In this document: positions 7,125 to 15,307 of the stretch, in pieces
How positions within the stretch are numbered: the stretch's first letter is position 1
How the letters are laid out: every line of letters starts with the position of its first letter
NCBI GenBank assembly: GCA_903859225.1
Contig: CAIOLV010000014.1
Span: forward strand, 1-22,111
From: an uncultured bacterium
GTDB taxonomy: Bacteria > Bipolaricaulota > Bipolaricaulia > UBA7950 > UBA9294
Length of the DNA: 22,111 bases
Direction: 5' to 3'
Notes under the pieces: generated by a model
What the model was told of the DNA's origin: nothing
Databases searched by the model: none
Seen by the model: the letters and a program-made list of their open reading frames with translations, nothing else
Position numbers and translations under genes: made by a program

Positions 7125-8315
7125 ATGAACGCAAGCGGGATTGCAGCCGTCGTTCTCGCGGTTTCGGGTGAGCGAACGGCGTGGGAAGCGAGGCGGTTCA
7201 CCGAGCCAGTGTGCGGGATGTCCGCGCTTGCTCGCGTGCGGCGCGCTCTGGCCGCGGCGGGGATCGCTGAGGTTTCCGTCCTGACCGATGACCTGGCGGA
7301 GGTCGCCGGTGCGGCCGCGTGGTCGAGCGTGCTGCGCCTCGATCTGCACGACGCCCCCGCAGTGCCCTCCGACCGGTGTCTTCTCGTCGTCTGCGGCGAT
7401 CTTCCTCTTCTCTCCGGCGCCACCCTCAGCGCGTTCTGCAAAGCGTTTGCGAGTGGAAGGGCCCGCCGCCTTGTCGAGTCGACGGGCGTGCTGGCCCTCT
7501 TCCGAGCTGGCGCGGATGCGGCGCGGGGCCTCGCGGCGGCGGCTTCGGCGTTCGATGACTCGGACGGACCGTTCGGCCGCGGTACGTGGGTGACCGATGT
7601 GCCGGACGATGTTCGACGTCTTGCGAGCCCCGCCGCGTACCCGGATGTCTCTGCTTGTGCCCGGGAGCGAATCCTCGCGGCGCTCGCCGAGAAGGGCGTC
7701 CTCCTCACCGACCCCGCGCGAACGTACGTCGACGAGGGCGTTGAGATCGGGGAAGCCACGATCCTCTTTCCCGGGAGTCACGTGGGAGGGGGTTCGCGCG
7801 TCGGATCGGGCTGTCGGATCGGCCCCGACGCTTGGATCGATTCGAGCGTTGTCGAGGACGGCGCCGTCGTTCGCTATTCGGTTCTCGAAGGTGCACGGGT
7901 GCGCGAGCGCTCGACGATCGGCCCGTACGCCCACCTTCGTCACGGGAGCGACGTTGGGCCGGACGCCCGTGTGGGCAATTTCGTCGAGGTCAAAGCTGCG
8001 CGCCTCGGCCCGGGCGTGAAGGCAGGGCATCTCTCGTATCTCGGCGACGCCGACGTCGGCGCCGGCACGAACATCGGCGCGGGAACGATCACCTGCAACT
8101 TCGACGGTGCGGCGAAACACCGCACCGTAATCGAAGACGACGTCTTCGTCGGCAGCAATGTATCGTTGGTTGCCCCAGTGACGATCGGCCGCGGCGCCGT
8201 CATCGGCGCCGGCTCGACGATCACCGAGGACGTTCCGCCGGAGACGCTGGCGATCGCCCGCGCCCGCCAAGTCATCAAGGAGCGGAACAAGAAACCGTCC
8301 AGGGAGGACACATGA
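7125..8315 (+). CDS. glmU: GlmU-like protein: intact acetyltransferase, degenerate uridylyltransferase domain
   Basis: GlmU normally acetylates glucosamine-1-phosphate and then adds UMP, giving UDP-GlcNAc for cell wall. Here the C-terminal left-handed beta-helix acetyltransferase is well kept. Numbered from the ATG at 7125 it shows the equivalents of the E. coli catalytic and binding residues: R272 (AHLRHG), K290 (VEVK), H302 and Y305 (AGHLSYLGD), N325 (CNFDG) and K331. The N-terminal half still looks like a nucleotidyltransferase fold (CGDLPLL, D92), but the diagnostic LAAGxGTRM-PK loop is replaced by [11 protein letters not shown] and no QxGTAHA-like stretch is present. The protein has 396 residues against about 450 in the family. 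The start has no clear Shine-Dalgarno; GTG 7116 is the alternative. Its stop overlaps the prs start (ATGA), as in the glmU-prs pair of Firmicutes. Confidence 0.85.
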   Translation: MNASGIAAVVLAVSGERTAWEARRFTEPVCGMSALARVRRALAAAGIAEVSVLTDDLAEVAGAAAWSSVLRLDLHDAPAVPSDRCLLVVCGDLPLLSGATLSAFCKAFASGRARRLVESTGVLALFRAGADAARGLAAAASAFDDSDGPFGRGTWVTDVPDDVRRLASPAAYPDVSACARERILAALAEKGVLLTDPARTYVDEGVEIGEATILFPGSHVGGGSRVGSGCRIGPDAWIDSSVVEDGAVVRYSVLEGARVRERSTIGPYAHLRHGSDVGPDARVGNFVEVKAARLGPGVKAGHLSYLGDADVGAGTNIGAGTITCNFDGAAKHRTVIEDDVFVGSNVSLVAPVTIGRGAVIGAGSTITEDVPPETLAIARARQVIKERNKKPSREDT

Positions 8316-9268
8316 TCGAACGGGAGCTCAAACTGGTGGCGGGAAACGCGAACCGCGCCCTGGCCCAGGAGATCTCGTCGTCACTCGGCATGGAGCTGTG
8401 CGATACCGCGGTGGATCACTTCAGCGACGGGGAGATTCGCGTTCGTATCCGCGAGACCGTCCGCGGCGCGGACGTGTTTGTCATCCAACCGACGTGCCCT
8501 CCGGTCAACGAACACCTCATGGAGCTGCTGCTCATCATCGACGCGGCGCGGCGCGCGTCGGCGCGGACCGTGATTGCCGTGGTTCCGTACTATGGGTACG
8601 CGAGGCAGGACCGTAAGCACACCGGTCGGGTTCCCATCTCCGCGCGCCTCGTCGCCAACCTGATCGAAACAGCGGGCGCCGACCGCATGCTGACCATGGA
8701 CCTCCACGCCGGACAGATCCAAGGTTTCTTCAACATCCCGGTCGACAATCTCCGTTCGGACTGGATCTTCGCCGAGCACATTCGTACCCACGTCGAAGGG
8801 CTCGAGAACGCGATCATCGTCTCGCCCGACGCCGGCGGGGCCGTGCGGGCGCGGATGGTGGCCGAGCAGCTCGATCTCCCGCTCGCCATTCTGGAGAAAC
8901 GCCGCAGCCACGACGGTTCGGTCGTCGACGTGATGAACGTCATCGGCGACGTCAAGAAGAAGCGCGCGATTCTCGTCGACGACATCCTCTCCTCGGGCGG
9001 AACGCTGGTGAAGGCGGCCGAGCTCTTGCTCGCGAGCGGAGCGCACGAGGTGCGCGCGTACACGACGCACGGACTGTTCGCGGGCGATGCGCTGCGGATG
9101 CTGTCCGAGTCTCCCTTGAAACGCGTGGTCGTTACCAATACCATCTTCCGCCAGGAAGCGGAGAAGAGTGGAATTGTCGATTACATCTCCGTCGGCGAGC
9201 ATCTCGCTAAGACCATCCACCGAATCTTCGAGTACAAGTCGGTGAGTCATCTCTTCCCGCACTATTAG
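8312..9268 (+). CDS. prs: Ribose-phosphate pyrophosphokinase (PRPP synthetase)
   Basis: Prs makes phosphoribosyl pyrophosphate from ribose 5-phosphate and ATP for purine, pyrimidine, His, Trp and NAD synthesis. The 318-residue length is normal. [10 protein letters not shown] (37-46) opens the N-terminal domain. [10 protein letters not shown] (93-102) is the ATP-site flexible region, [11 protein letters not shown] (130-140) carries the catalytic-site His132, K196 lies in EKRR, and the PRPP loop is [10 protein letters not shown] (222-231). The flexible loop after RQDRK reads HTGRVPISA rather than the common ARSREPITA, a mild variation. ATG 8312 overlaps the glmU-like stop by four bases and has AGGGAGGA upstream. 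rplY follows after 16 bp. Confidence 0.97.
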   Translation: MIERELKLVAGNANRALAQEISSSLGMELCDTAVDHFSDGEIRVRIRETVRGADVFVIQPTCPPVNEHLMELLLIIDAARRASARTVIAVVPYYGYARQDRKHTGRVPISARLVANLIETAGADRMLTMDLHAGQIQGFFNIPVDNLRSDWIFAEHIRTHVEGLENAIIVSPDAGGAVRARMVAEQLDLPLAILEKRRSHDGSVVDVMNVIGDVKKKRAILVDDILSSGGTLVKAAELLLASGAHEVRAYTTHGLFAGDALRMLSESPLKRVVVTNTIFRQEAEKSGIVDYISVGEHLAKTIHRIFEYKSVSHLFPHY

Positions 9269-9284
9269 GGGTGTAGGAGTCATC

Positions 9285-9935
9285 ATGCACACGCTAGAAG
9301 CGAAGACGAGACCGTCGGGCAAGGCGGGCGCCCTCCGACGGCAAGGGATTGTCCCCGCCGTGGTCTATGGGCCGGCGATCGAAAGCACGCCCATTGCCAT
9401 CGCGCGCCGGGACCTGCTGGTTCTCTTCTCCAAGGTCACGCGGAGCTCTCGCATCACCCTGAAGCTCCAAGGGGAAGGCAAGGCGCAGGAGATGGACGTG
9501 TTCCTCAAGGTGATCGACTACAACCCGATCACCGACGAGCCGGTGCACGTCGACTTCTACCATCCCGAGGCAAATCGCCCGCTCAAGCTCAGTGTTCCGA
9601 CGAAGATTGTCGGCGAGTCGCTCGGCGCGAAGTCCGGCGGAATCCTGAACGTCCAGTTCCGCACGATCCCCGTTCACGGCATGCCGAAAGATATCCCGCA
9701 CCTCATCACGATCGACGTCTCCGCTCTCGATATCGGCGACTCGGTCCATGTGAGCGATCTCGATTTCGGGAAGGTGGAAGCGCTTCTGCCTCCCGAGAGA
9801 GTCCTCGTGACGGTCATCGCGCCGCGCAGCCTCGTCGCCGAGGCGGCCGAGGCCGCAGGAGCCGGTGAGGAAGGCGAGGCCGAGGGCGGCGAAGAGACGG
9901 CGGCCGCCGAGGGCGCGGAAGAAGGAGAGTCGTAG
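9285..9935 (+). CDS. rplY: 50S ribosomal protein L25, general-stress (CTC/TL5) form
   Basis: L25 binds 5S rRNA in the large subunit; the long CTC/TL5 form has an added C-terminal beta domain. The 216-residue protein starts with the 5S-binding domain (KTRPSGKAGALRRQGIVPAVVYG, to about residue 92, including HVDFYHP). The TL5/CTC domain runs from about 95 to 180, and the last 30 or so residues are a low-complexity acidic Ala/Glu/Gly tail. The ATG at 9285 follows TAGGAG. The gene lies between prs and pth exactly as in the Bacillus gcaD-prs-ctc-pth cluster, and pth begins 10 bp after its stop. Confidence 0.95.
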   Translation: MHTLEAKTRPSGKAGALRRQGIVPAVVYGPAIESTPIAIARRDLLVLFSKVTRSSRITLKLQGEGKAQEMDVFLKVIDYNPITDEPVHVDFYHPEANRPLKLSVPTKIVGESLGAKSGGILNVQFRTIPVHGMPKDIPHLITIDVSALDIGDSVHVSDLDFGKVEALLPPERVLVTVIAPRSLVAEAAEAAGAGEEGEAEGGEETAAAEGAEEGES

Positions 9936-9945
9936 GGAGCCGCGC

Positions 9946-10512
9946 GTGAAGGCCGTCTTCGGGCTTGGGAACCCGGGCTTGGCCTACGCACTGACACGGC
10001 ACAACGTCGGTTTCGAGGTCGTCGACCTCTATCGGAAGATCCATCGAATTCGTGCGCGAGGGCGGATCCAACAGTCCGCCCTCGTCTATTCATGGGACGA
10101 CCTGCTGCTCGTGAAGCCGATGACGTTCATGAACGGGAGCGGCCGCGCGGTGAAGGGGGTCCTCGCACAGCACAAGATCCCCGCACGCGATGCGCTCGTC
10201 GTCTATGACGACCTCGATCTCGCGCTCGGCCGGGTCCGAATGCTCGCGGCCGGCGGGCCGGGAAGCCACAAGGGAATCGGCTCGGTTCTCGAGTGCCTCG
10301 GCACGGAGGAGATTCCACGGCTGCGAATCGGGATCGAGGTCGACGGCCGGGACGCCTCAGGCAGCGACTACGTTCTCGACCGGTTCACTCCTGAGGAGTG
10401 GCAGACCGTCGTTCCCGGCTTGGAGCGCGCCGTGGAGGCGATCGACTTGTTTCGTTCCGCCGGGATCGACGCGGCGATGACGCGCATCAACCGAAAGCTC
10501 GATCCGTTGTAG
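9946..10512 (+). CDS. pth: Peptidyl-tRNA hydrolase
   Basis: Pth frees tRNAs from prematurely released peptidyl-tRNA so they can be reused. The 188-residue length is typical. Family residues are N9 in GLGNPG, catalytic His19 in TRHNVGFEVVD, N63 in KPMTFMNGSG, and the Asp in VVYDDLDL (88). The HNG motif whose Asn contacts the substrate in E. coli (N114) here reads SHKG, with Lys109 in that place. The GTG start at 9946 is chosen because AGGGAG (9934-9939) precedes it at good distance and the family N-terminus begins there; a longer frame to 9865 would lie inside rplY. A probable clpC promoter overlaps its stop codon. Confidence 0.94.
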   Translation: MKAVFGLGNPGLAYALTRHNVGFEVVDLYRKIHRIRARGRIQQSALVYSWDDLLLVKPMTFMNGSGRAVKGVLAQHKIPARDALVVYDDLDLALGRVRMLAAGGPGSHKGIGSVLECLGTEEIPRLRIGIEVDGRDASGSDYVLDRFTPEEWQTVVPGLERAVEAIDLFRSAGIDAAMTRINRKLDPL

Positions 10513-10534
10513 GTCCCGGTCGAGCGGGTATACT
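10507..10534 (+). promoter_or_regulatory. Predicted promoter of clpC-radA
   Basis: TTGTAG (10507-10512, overlapping the pth stop), a 16-nt spacer, then TATACT (10529-10534), which matches five of six -10 bases. Transcription would start near 10541 and leave a 28-nt leader before the clpC ATG. This would let clpC-radA-punA be expressed separately from the upstream genes. Confidence 0.5.
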
Positions 10535-10555
10535 TCTCCGGACTGGAACCGGGAC
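10513..10555. repeat. Perfect 8-bp inverted repeat around the clpC -10 element
   Basis: GTCCCGGT (10513-10520) and ACCGGGAC (10548-10555) are exact reverse complements separated by 27 bp. The left arm lies in the promoter spacer and the right arm ends at the clpC ribosome-binding site (GGGAGGAGG, 10555-10563). It is a plausible operator, and does not resemble the CIRCE (HrcA) or CtsR consensus sequences I know. Confidence 0.4.
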
Positions 10556-10568
10556 GGGAGGAGGCCGG

Positions 10569-12989
10569 ATGTACGACCGTTTCTCGCGCGACTCGATGGA
10601 GATCATCGCGGTGTCGCAGGAAGAGGCCGAGGCGTGGCGCCACAGCTACGTCGGCACGGAGCACCTCCTTCTGGCGTTCCTCAAGATGACCGGCAGCGAC
10701 GTATACCGGTTCCTCTCGACGCACGCCGTGACGTACGAGAAAGTGGCCGCGCTCCTCGAGGAAGAGAAGGGGCGCGGAGAGGTCCGGCTGTCCGCTGACG
10801 ACCTCGAACCGACGCCGCGCCTCAAGCGTGTCATGAAGATCAGCTTTGAGGAAGCGCGACGGTCGGGAGTCAACACCATCCGTCCGGAGCATCTCCTCAT
10901 GGGCATGCTGCGCGAAGGCGAGGGGACCGGAGCGACGCTTCTGCAGCAGCTCGGCATCGATCTCACCAAGACGCGTGCCTACTTCCTTCCGCCGTCGGGA
11001 ATCGGCATGACCATTCGGGCGGCGCGGCGGACACCGCAAAAGAAAGGTGAGCTCGCGGAATTCGGCCGCAATCTCGTGGAAGAGGCAATGGCCGGAAACC
11101 TTGACCCCGTCATCGGCCGCGACGCGGAGATGGAGCGCATCATCCAGACGCTCACGCGGCGCAAGAAGAACAACCCCGCCCTGATCGGCGAATCCGGTGT
11201 CGGGAAGACGGCGATCGTCGAAGGCCTGGCGCAACGCATCGCGTCCGGTGACGTGCCTGCGATTCTCCGTTCGAAAGAGATTCTCGAACTCGACATGGCG
11301 TCGGTTGTCGCCGGCACGAAGTACCGCGGCGAGTTCGAGCAGCGACTGAAGGCGCTCATCAACCAAGTGACCGAGAACGACAACGTGATCCTGTTCATCG
11401 ACGAGCTGCAGACCGTCGTCGGAGCCGGCGGAGCCGAAGGCGCGATCGACGCCTCATCGATCCTCAAGCCGCCCTTGGCGTCTGGTGCCATCCAATGCAT
11501 TGGCACCGCGACGCCCGACGAGTACCGGAAGTCGGTGGAGAAAGACCCGGCACTCAAGCGGCGGTTCAAGACGATCGTCGTCGACGAGCCGTCGGTCGAC
11601 ACGACGGTCGAGATCCTGCGCGGCCTGCGACCCCGCTACGAGAAGCACCACGGTGTGAAGATCACCGACGACGCATTGCTCGAAGCGGCGCGCCTCTCCG
11701 ATCGCTACGTCACGGATCAGTTCCTGCCCGATAAGGCCATCGACCTCATCGACGAAGCTGCGGCTCGCATCAAACTGCAGAGCTCGCTGCTTCCCGAGGA
11801 CGTTCGCGAACTGCTCGACCAGGTCGAAACGCTCGACAAGGAAGAACAGCAGGCGGTCGCCGCGCAGGACTACGAGACGGCGGCGCGCCTGCGCGATCAG
11901 AAGGCCGAACTTGAAGCTCGTGCGCGGGCCAAGAGCCAGTCGGACATCGAGGGCAAGGAGCTGCAGGTCACGAGCCGGGACATCGCGAAGATGGTCGCCA
12001 TGTGGACGGGGATCCCCATCGGCCACGTGCAGGAGGAAGAGTCCGTCCGGCTCGTCAACATGGAGGACAAGATCCACGAGCGCCTGATCGGTCAGGAAGA
12101 GGCCGTCCGCGCCGTGTCGCGGTCGATCCGCCGCGCGCACGCCGGGGTGAAGAACCCGAAGCGGCCGGTCGGCGTGTTCATGTTCCTCGGACCGACCGGC
12201 GTCGGGAAGACCGAGCTGTCGAAGACCCTGGCCGAGTTCCTGTTCGGCGACGAAGAGGCGCTCATTCGCGTCGACATGTCGGAGTACATGGAACGGTTTT
12301 CCGTGTCCCGCCTCACTGGCGCGCCTCCGGGCTACGTCGGCTACGAAGAAGCCGGCGAACTGACCGAGAAAGTCCGTCACCGACCGTACTCGGTCGTCTT
12401 GTTCGACGAAATCGAGAAGGCGCACCGCGACGTGTTCAATATCCTCCTTCAGGTGATGGAGGACGGCATCCTGACCGACTCGCAGGGGCGGCGAATCGAT
12501 TTCCGCAATACCGTCCTCATCATGACGTCGAACGTCGGCAGCGAGCTGATCACCGATCGCGACACGCTGGGGTTCGCCGACCAGAGCGAGGGGTCCGACG
12601 AGCCCTATCAGGAAATGAAGGGTCGCGTGATCGGCGAGGCGCGCAATGTCTTCCGCCCCGAGTTCCTGAACCGGCTTGACGACATCATCGTGTTCCATCA
12701 GCTGAACCGCTCTCAGGTTCGCGAGATCGCCACCCTCATGGTAGACGAACTCAAGGCGCGGCTCACGGCCGAGCGCAAGATCGGTTTCCGCCTTGATGAC
12801 TCCGCGTGGGAGCTCCTCATTCGCCTCGGCTATGACCCGAAGTACGGCGCCCGCCCGATGCGGCGCATGATCGAGCGCCTCATCGAGAACCCCATCTCCG
12901 AGGAGATCCTGGGTGGGCGTTTTGCCGCGGGGACCAACGTCGTCGGCCGGGCGGACGGCGACGAGCTTCGGTTCGAAGAAGACGGATAG
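10569..12989 (+). CDS. clpC: ATP-dependent Clp protease ATP-binding subunit ClpC
   Basis: ClpC is a double-ring AAA+ unfoldase that feeds proteins to ClpP and controls protein quality. The 806-residue product has two N-terminal Clp repeats (to about 140), AAA-1 with Walker A GESGVGKT (207-214) and Walker B ILFIDE (274-279), a UVR segment (about 428-452, in the middle domain), and AAA-2 with Walker A GPTGVGKT (541-548) and Walker B VVLFDE (609-614). The UVR motif and short middle domain mark it as ClpC rather than ClpB or ClpA. Walker B of AAA-1 continues as DELQT, where DELHT is usual. The ATG at 10569 has GGGAGGAGG upstream; an earlier in-frame start would lie inside pth. radA follows after one base. 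The ctsR, mcsA and mcsB genes that accompany clpC-radA in Bacillus are absent here. Confidence 0.96.
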   Translation: MYDRFSRDSMEIIAVSQEEAEAWRHSYVGTEHLLLAFLKMTGSDVYRFLSTHAVTYEKVAALLEEEKGRGEVRLSADDLEPTPRLKRVMKISFEEARRSGVNTIRPEHLLMGMLREGEGTGATLLQQLGIDLTKTRAYFLPPSGIGMTIRAARRTPQKKGELAEFGRNLVEEAMAGNLDPVIGRDAEMERIIQTLTRRKKNNPALIGESGVGKTAIVEGLAQRIASGDVPAILRSKEILELDMASVVAGTKYRGEFEQRLKALINQVTENDNVILFIDELQTVVGAGGAEGAIDASSILKPPLASGAIQCIGTATPDEYRKSVEKDPALKRRFKTIVVDEPSVDTTVEILRGLRPRYEKHHGVKITDDALLEAARLSDRYVTDQFLPDKAIDLIDEAAARIKLQSSLLPEDVRELLDQVETLDKEEQQAVAAQDYETAARLRDQKAELEARARAKSQSDIEGKELQVTSRDIAKMVAMWTGIPIGHVQEEESVRLVNMEDKIHERLIGQEEAVRAVSRSIRRAHAGVKNPKRPVGVFMFLGPTGVGKTELSKTLAEFLFGDEEALIRVDMSEYMERFSVSRLTGAPPGYVGYEEAGELTEKVRHRPYSVVLFDEIEKAHRDVFNILLQVMEDGILTDSQGRRIDFRNTVLIMTSNVGSELITDRDTLGFADQSEGSDEPYQEMKGRVIGEARNVFRPEFLNRLDDIIVFHQLNRSQVREIATLMVDELKARLTAERKIGFRLDDSAWELLIRLGYDPKYGARPMRRMIERLIENPISEEILGGRFAAGTNVVGRADGDELRFEEDG

Positions 12990-12990
12990 C

Positions 12991-14337
12991 ATGCCGTTCA
13001 CGTGCTCGCGCTGCGGCCAGCAAGCGGTCAAGCCGTTCGGCCGCTGCCCGCATTGCGGCGCGTGGGACTCGTACACCGAGATGGAGGAACCGCGCGCGTC
13101 CGGGCAACGAGACGCCTCCTGGCTCGGCGAGGAGTTGCGACCGATCGCCGACATCAGCTTGGCCGACGTCGCGCGCATCCCGTCCGGTATGAGCGAGCTT
13201 GATCGCCTGCTTGGCGGGGGATTCGTGCCCGGAGGCGTGATCCTGTTCGGCGGCGAGCCGGGCATCGGCAAGTCAACGCTCCTTCTCCAGGTCGCGCACG
13301 CGCTCGCTGAACGCGTCGGCAACGTGCTCTACGTGTCGGGAGAGGAATCGGAGAGTCAGGTCAAGCTTCGCGCCACCCGCATCGGTGTCGACAGCCGCCG
13401 ACTGTACGTGCTCTCGGAGCAGAATCTCGACCGGATCGCGGCCGCGGTGGAGAAGATCTCCCCGTGTGCGTTGTTCGTCGACTCCATCCAGACCGCGACG
13501 TCGAGCGCCGTGGACGGCGAGGCGGGCAGCATCCGCCAGCTGCGCGAAGTGTCGAGCGAGCTGATCCGGATCACGAAGTCGCGGCGGCTCGTGTCGTTCC
13601 TCGTCGGGCATATCACGAAAGACGGCGCGTTCGCGGGCCCGAAGTCGGTCGAGCACCTCGTCGATGTGGCTCTCTACCTCGAGGGCGGCCGCGGCGAGGA
13701 CGTGCGGTTCCTGCGCTCGGTGAAGAACCGGTTCGGCTCGACGGACGAGGCCGCCGTGTTCCGCATGACAGCCGAGGGAATGCAGGAGATCGCCAATCCC
13801 TCCGCCTTCTTTCTCGAGGGGCACAGCGACATTGCGCGGCCGGGATCCGTCATCGTCCCCGTGCTCGAAGGCACTCGGCCCATTCTCGTGGAGCTCCAAG
13901 CGTTGGTGTCGCCGACCGGCGGGTATGGCGTGCCGCAGCGCCGCTGCACGGGACTCGACATCAACCGCGTGCTGCTCTTGCTCGCGGTGATCGAGAAGGA
14001 GCTCGCCGTCCACATCGGCGGCGCGGACGTCTACTTAAGCGTCGCTGGGGGGCTCGAGGCGAAAGAGCGGGCCAGCGACCTCGGCGCCGTGGTCGCGATC
14101 GTATCGAGCCTACGGAACCGCCCGATTCCCGCGCGGACGTGCGTCGTCGGCGAGGTGGGACTGTCCGGTGAGGTGCGCGCTGTGCGGCGAGCCGCGGAGC
14201 GAATTCGTGAGGCCGAGAAGATGGGGTACGAGCGCATCCTTGTTCCCGCGGCCGGCAAGCCGAAAGAGAAGGCGACGATGGATGTCGTTCCCGTGGAGTC
14301 GATCGATCGCGCCATGTCGGAGTTGGGGTTGGGCTAG
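12991..14337 (+). CDS. radA: DNA repair protein RadA (Sms)
   Basis: RadA is a RecA-like, DnaB-type helicase that helps branch migration during recombination. The 448-residue protein has the N-terminal zinc finger CxxC...CxxC (C5, C8, C19, C22), a RecA-type ATPase with Walker A GGEPGIGKST (Lys94), the RadA-specific KNRFG motif (245-249), and a C-terminal Lon-protease-like domain (DLGAVVAIVSSLRNRPIP and later). Start ATG 12991 lies one base after the clpC stop, with the purine-rich end of clpC as its only ribosome-binding site, so it is probably coupled to clpC. The purine nucleoside phosphorylase gene follows 8 bp later. No residue is obviously missing. Confidence 0.96.
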   Translation: MPFTCSRCGQQAVKPFGRCPHCGAWDSYTEMEEPRASGQRDASWLGEELRPIADISLADVARIPSGMSELDRLLGGGFVPGGVILFGGEPGIGKSTLLLQVAHALAERVGNVLYVSGEESESQVKLRATRIGVDSRRLYVLSEQNLDRIAAAVEKISPCALFVDSIQTATSSAVDGEAGSIRQLREVSSELIRITKSRRLVSFLVGHITKDGAFAGPKSVEHLVDVALYLEGGRGEDVRFLRSVKNRFGSTDEAAVFRMTAEGMQEIANPSAFFLEGHSDIARPGSVIVPVLEGTRPILVELQALVSPTGGYGVPQRRCTGLDINRVLLLLAVIEKELAVHIGGADVYLSVAGGLEAKERASDLGAVVAIVSSLRNRPIPARTCVVGEVGLSGEVRAVRRAAERIREAEKMGYERILVPAAGKPKEKATMDVVPVESIDRAMSELGLG

Positions 14338-14345
14338 GAGGAACC

Positions 14346-15179
14346 ATGCGCGACGAACGTTGGGAGAAGCTGACGGCGGCGGCGGACACGGTGCGCGGCC
14401 GTCTTGAAGAGCCGCCGACGGTGGCGATCACGCTGGGCTCCGGGCTGTCGGAAGCGTTCGGCGTCCCAGACGGCGGCACGAGGATTCCCTGCTCGGACAT
14501 CCCCGGTTTCCCGGCGCCGACGGTTGCCGGGCACGCTGGCGAGTTCTGGTCCGGGCGGATCGGGCGGGTGCCCGTCCTCTTGCAGCGCGGGCGGACCCAC
14601 TACTACGAAGGCCGCTCGATGGACGACGTCGCCTTCGCGGCGCGGCTGTTCGCCCTGCTCGGAGTGAAGACGTTCATCGTGACGAATGCCTCGGGGGCGA
14701 TTCGCTCCGACCTCTCTGCCGGCGATCTCGTCCTCATCACCGATCACATCAACATGCTGGGGGCAAACCCGCTTCGCGGCCCGAACCTTGACGAGTTGGG
14801 GCCGCGGTTCCCCGACATGTCGGCTGCCTACACGCCGCGCCTGCGGGCGGTCGCGCGAGCGGCCGCGACCGCCGAGAAGATCGAGCTCAAAGAAGGCATC
14901 TACGTGGCCACGCTCGGGCCGTCGTACGAGACGCCGGCCGAGATCCGTGCGTTCCGCGCGATGGGCGCCGACCTCGTCGGCATGTCCACGGTCCCCGAGG
15001 TCATCGCCGCCTCGCACGCGGGCATGGAGGTTCTCGGAATCTCGATTGCCACGAACCTCGCTGCCGGCGTGGACCCGAACGCTGCGCTGACGCACGACGA
15101 GGTCATCGAGACGACGCGCCGCAAGGGCGCCGAACTGCGCAGGCTGATCGTGGCGGTGCTCGCTCGTCTCGAAATATGA
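14346..15179 (+). CDS. punA: Purine nucleoside phosphorylase (trimeric, PNP-I type)
   Basis: This enzyme splits inosine, guanosine or their deoxy forms with phosphate to the free base and (deoxy)ribose 1-phosphate in purine salvage. At 277 residues it fits the trimeric low-molecular-weight class. Motifs are ITLGSGLSEAFG (29-39, phosphate-site serine 32), AGHAG (61-65), QRGRTHYYEG (80-89), TNASGAI (113-119), GPSYETPAEI (191-200, Glu195) and MSTVPEVI leading to TNLAAG, with Asn237 as the base-contacting residue of the class. MTA phosphorylase is a related alternative, but the Glu/Asn pair favours purine nucleosides. ATG 14346 has AGGAGG overlapping the radA stop. It closes the housekeeping run; I saw no hairpin terminator after it. 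Confidence 0.92.
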   Translation: MRDERWEKLTAAADTVRGRLEEPPTVAITLGSGLSEAFGVPDGGTRIPCSDIPGFPAPTVAGHAGEFWSGRIGRVPVLLQRGRTHYYEGRSMDDVAFAARLFALLGVKTFIVTNASGAIRSDLSAGDLVLITDHINMLGANPLRGPNLDELGPRFPDMSAAYTPRLRAVARAAATAEKIELKEGIYVATLGPSYETPAEIRAFRAMGADLVGMSTVPEVIAASHAGMEVLGISIATNLAAGVDPNAALTHDEVIETTRRKGAELRRLIVAVLARLEI

Positions 15180-15200
15180 GAATTGCCTGCTCCAGTCTTC

Positions 15201-15228
15201 TTGCGCTGTGCGACGGCCTCTGTATAAT
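15201..15228 (+). promoter_or_regulatory. Predicted strong promoter of the first glutamate dehydrogenase
   Basis: A perfect TATAAT (15223-15228) sits 16 nt after TTGCGC (15201-15206). Transcription would begin near 15235, giving a leader of about 73 nt. That leader holds a small hairpin TCGCT-CCGGGA-AGCGA and a strong AGGAGG (15294-15299) before the ATG at 15308. The -10 box is the best in the window. Confidence 0.6.
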
Positions 15229-15307
15229 GACCGCGCCGTTCGCTCCGGGAAGCGAGTACACCGCTGTCGAATGGCAGATCGCAGAGAAACCCTAGGAGGT
15301 CTGTCAC

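Noticed and set aside
11454..13322. Long minus-strand ORF (622 codons) opposite clpC and radA
   Set aside because: It has no family motif and lies antisense to two clearly conserved genes. Long antisense frames are expected at this GC content.
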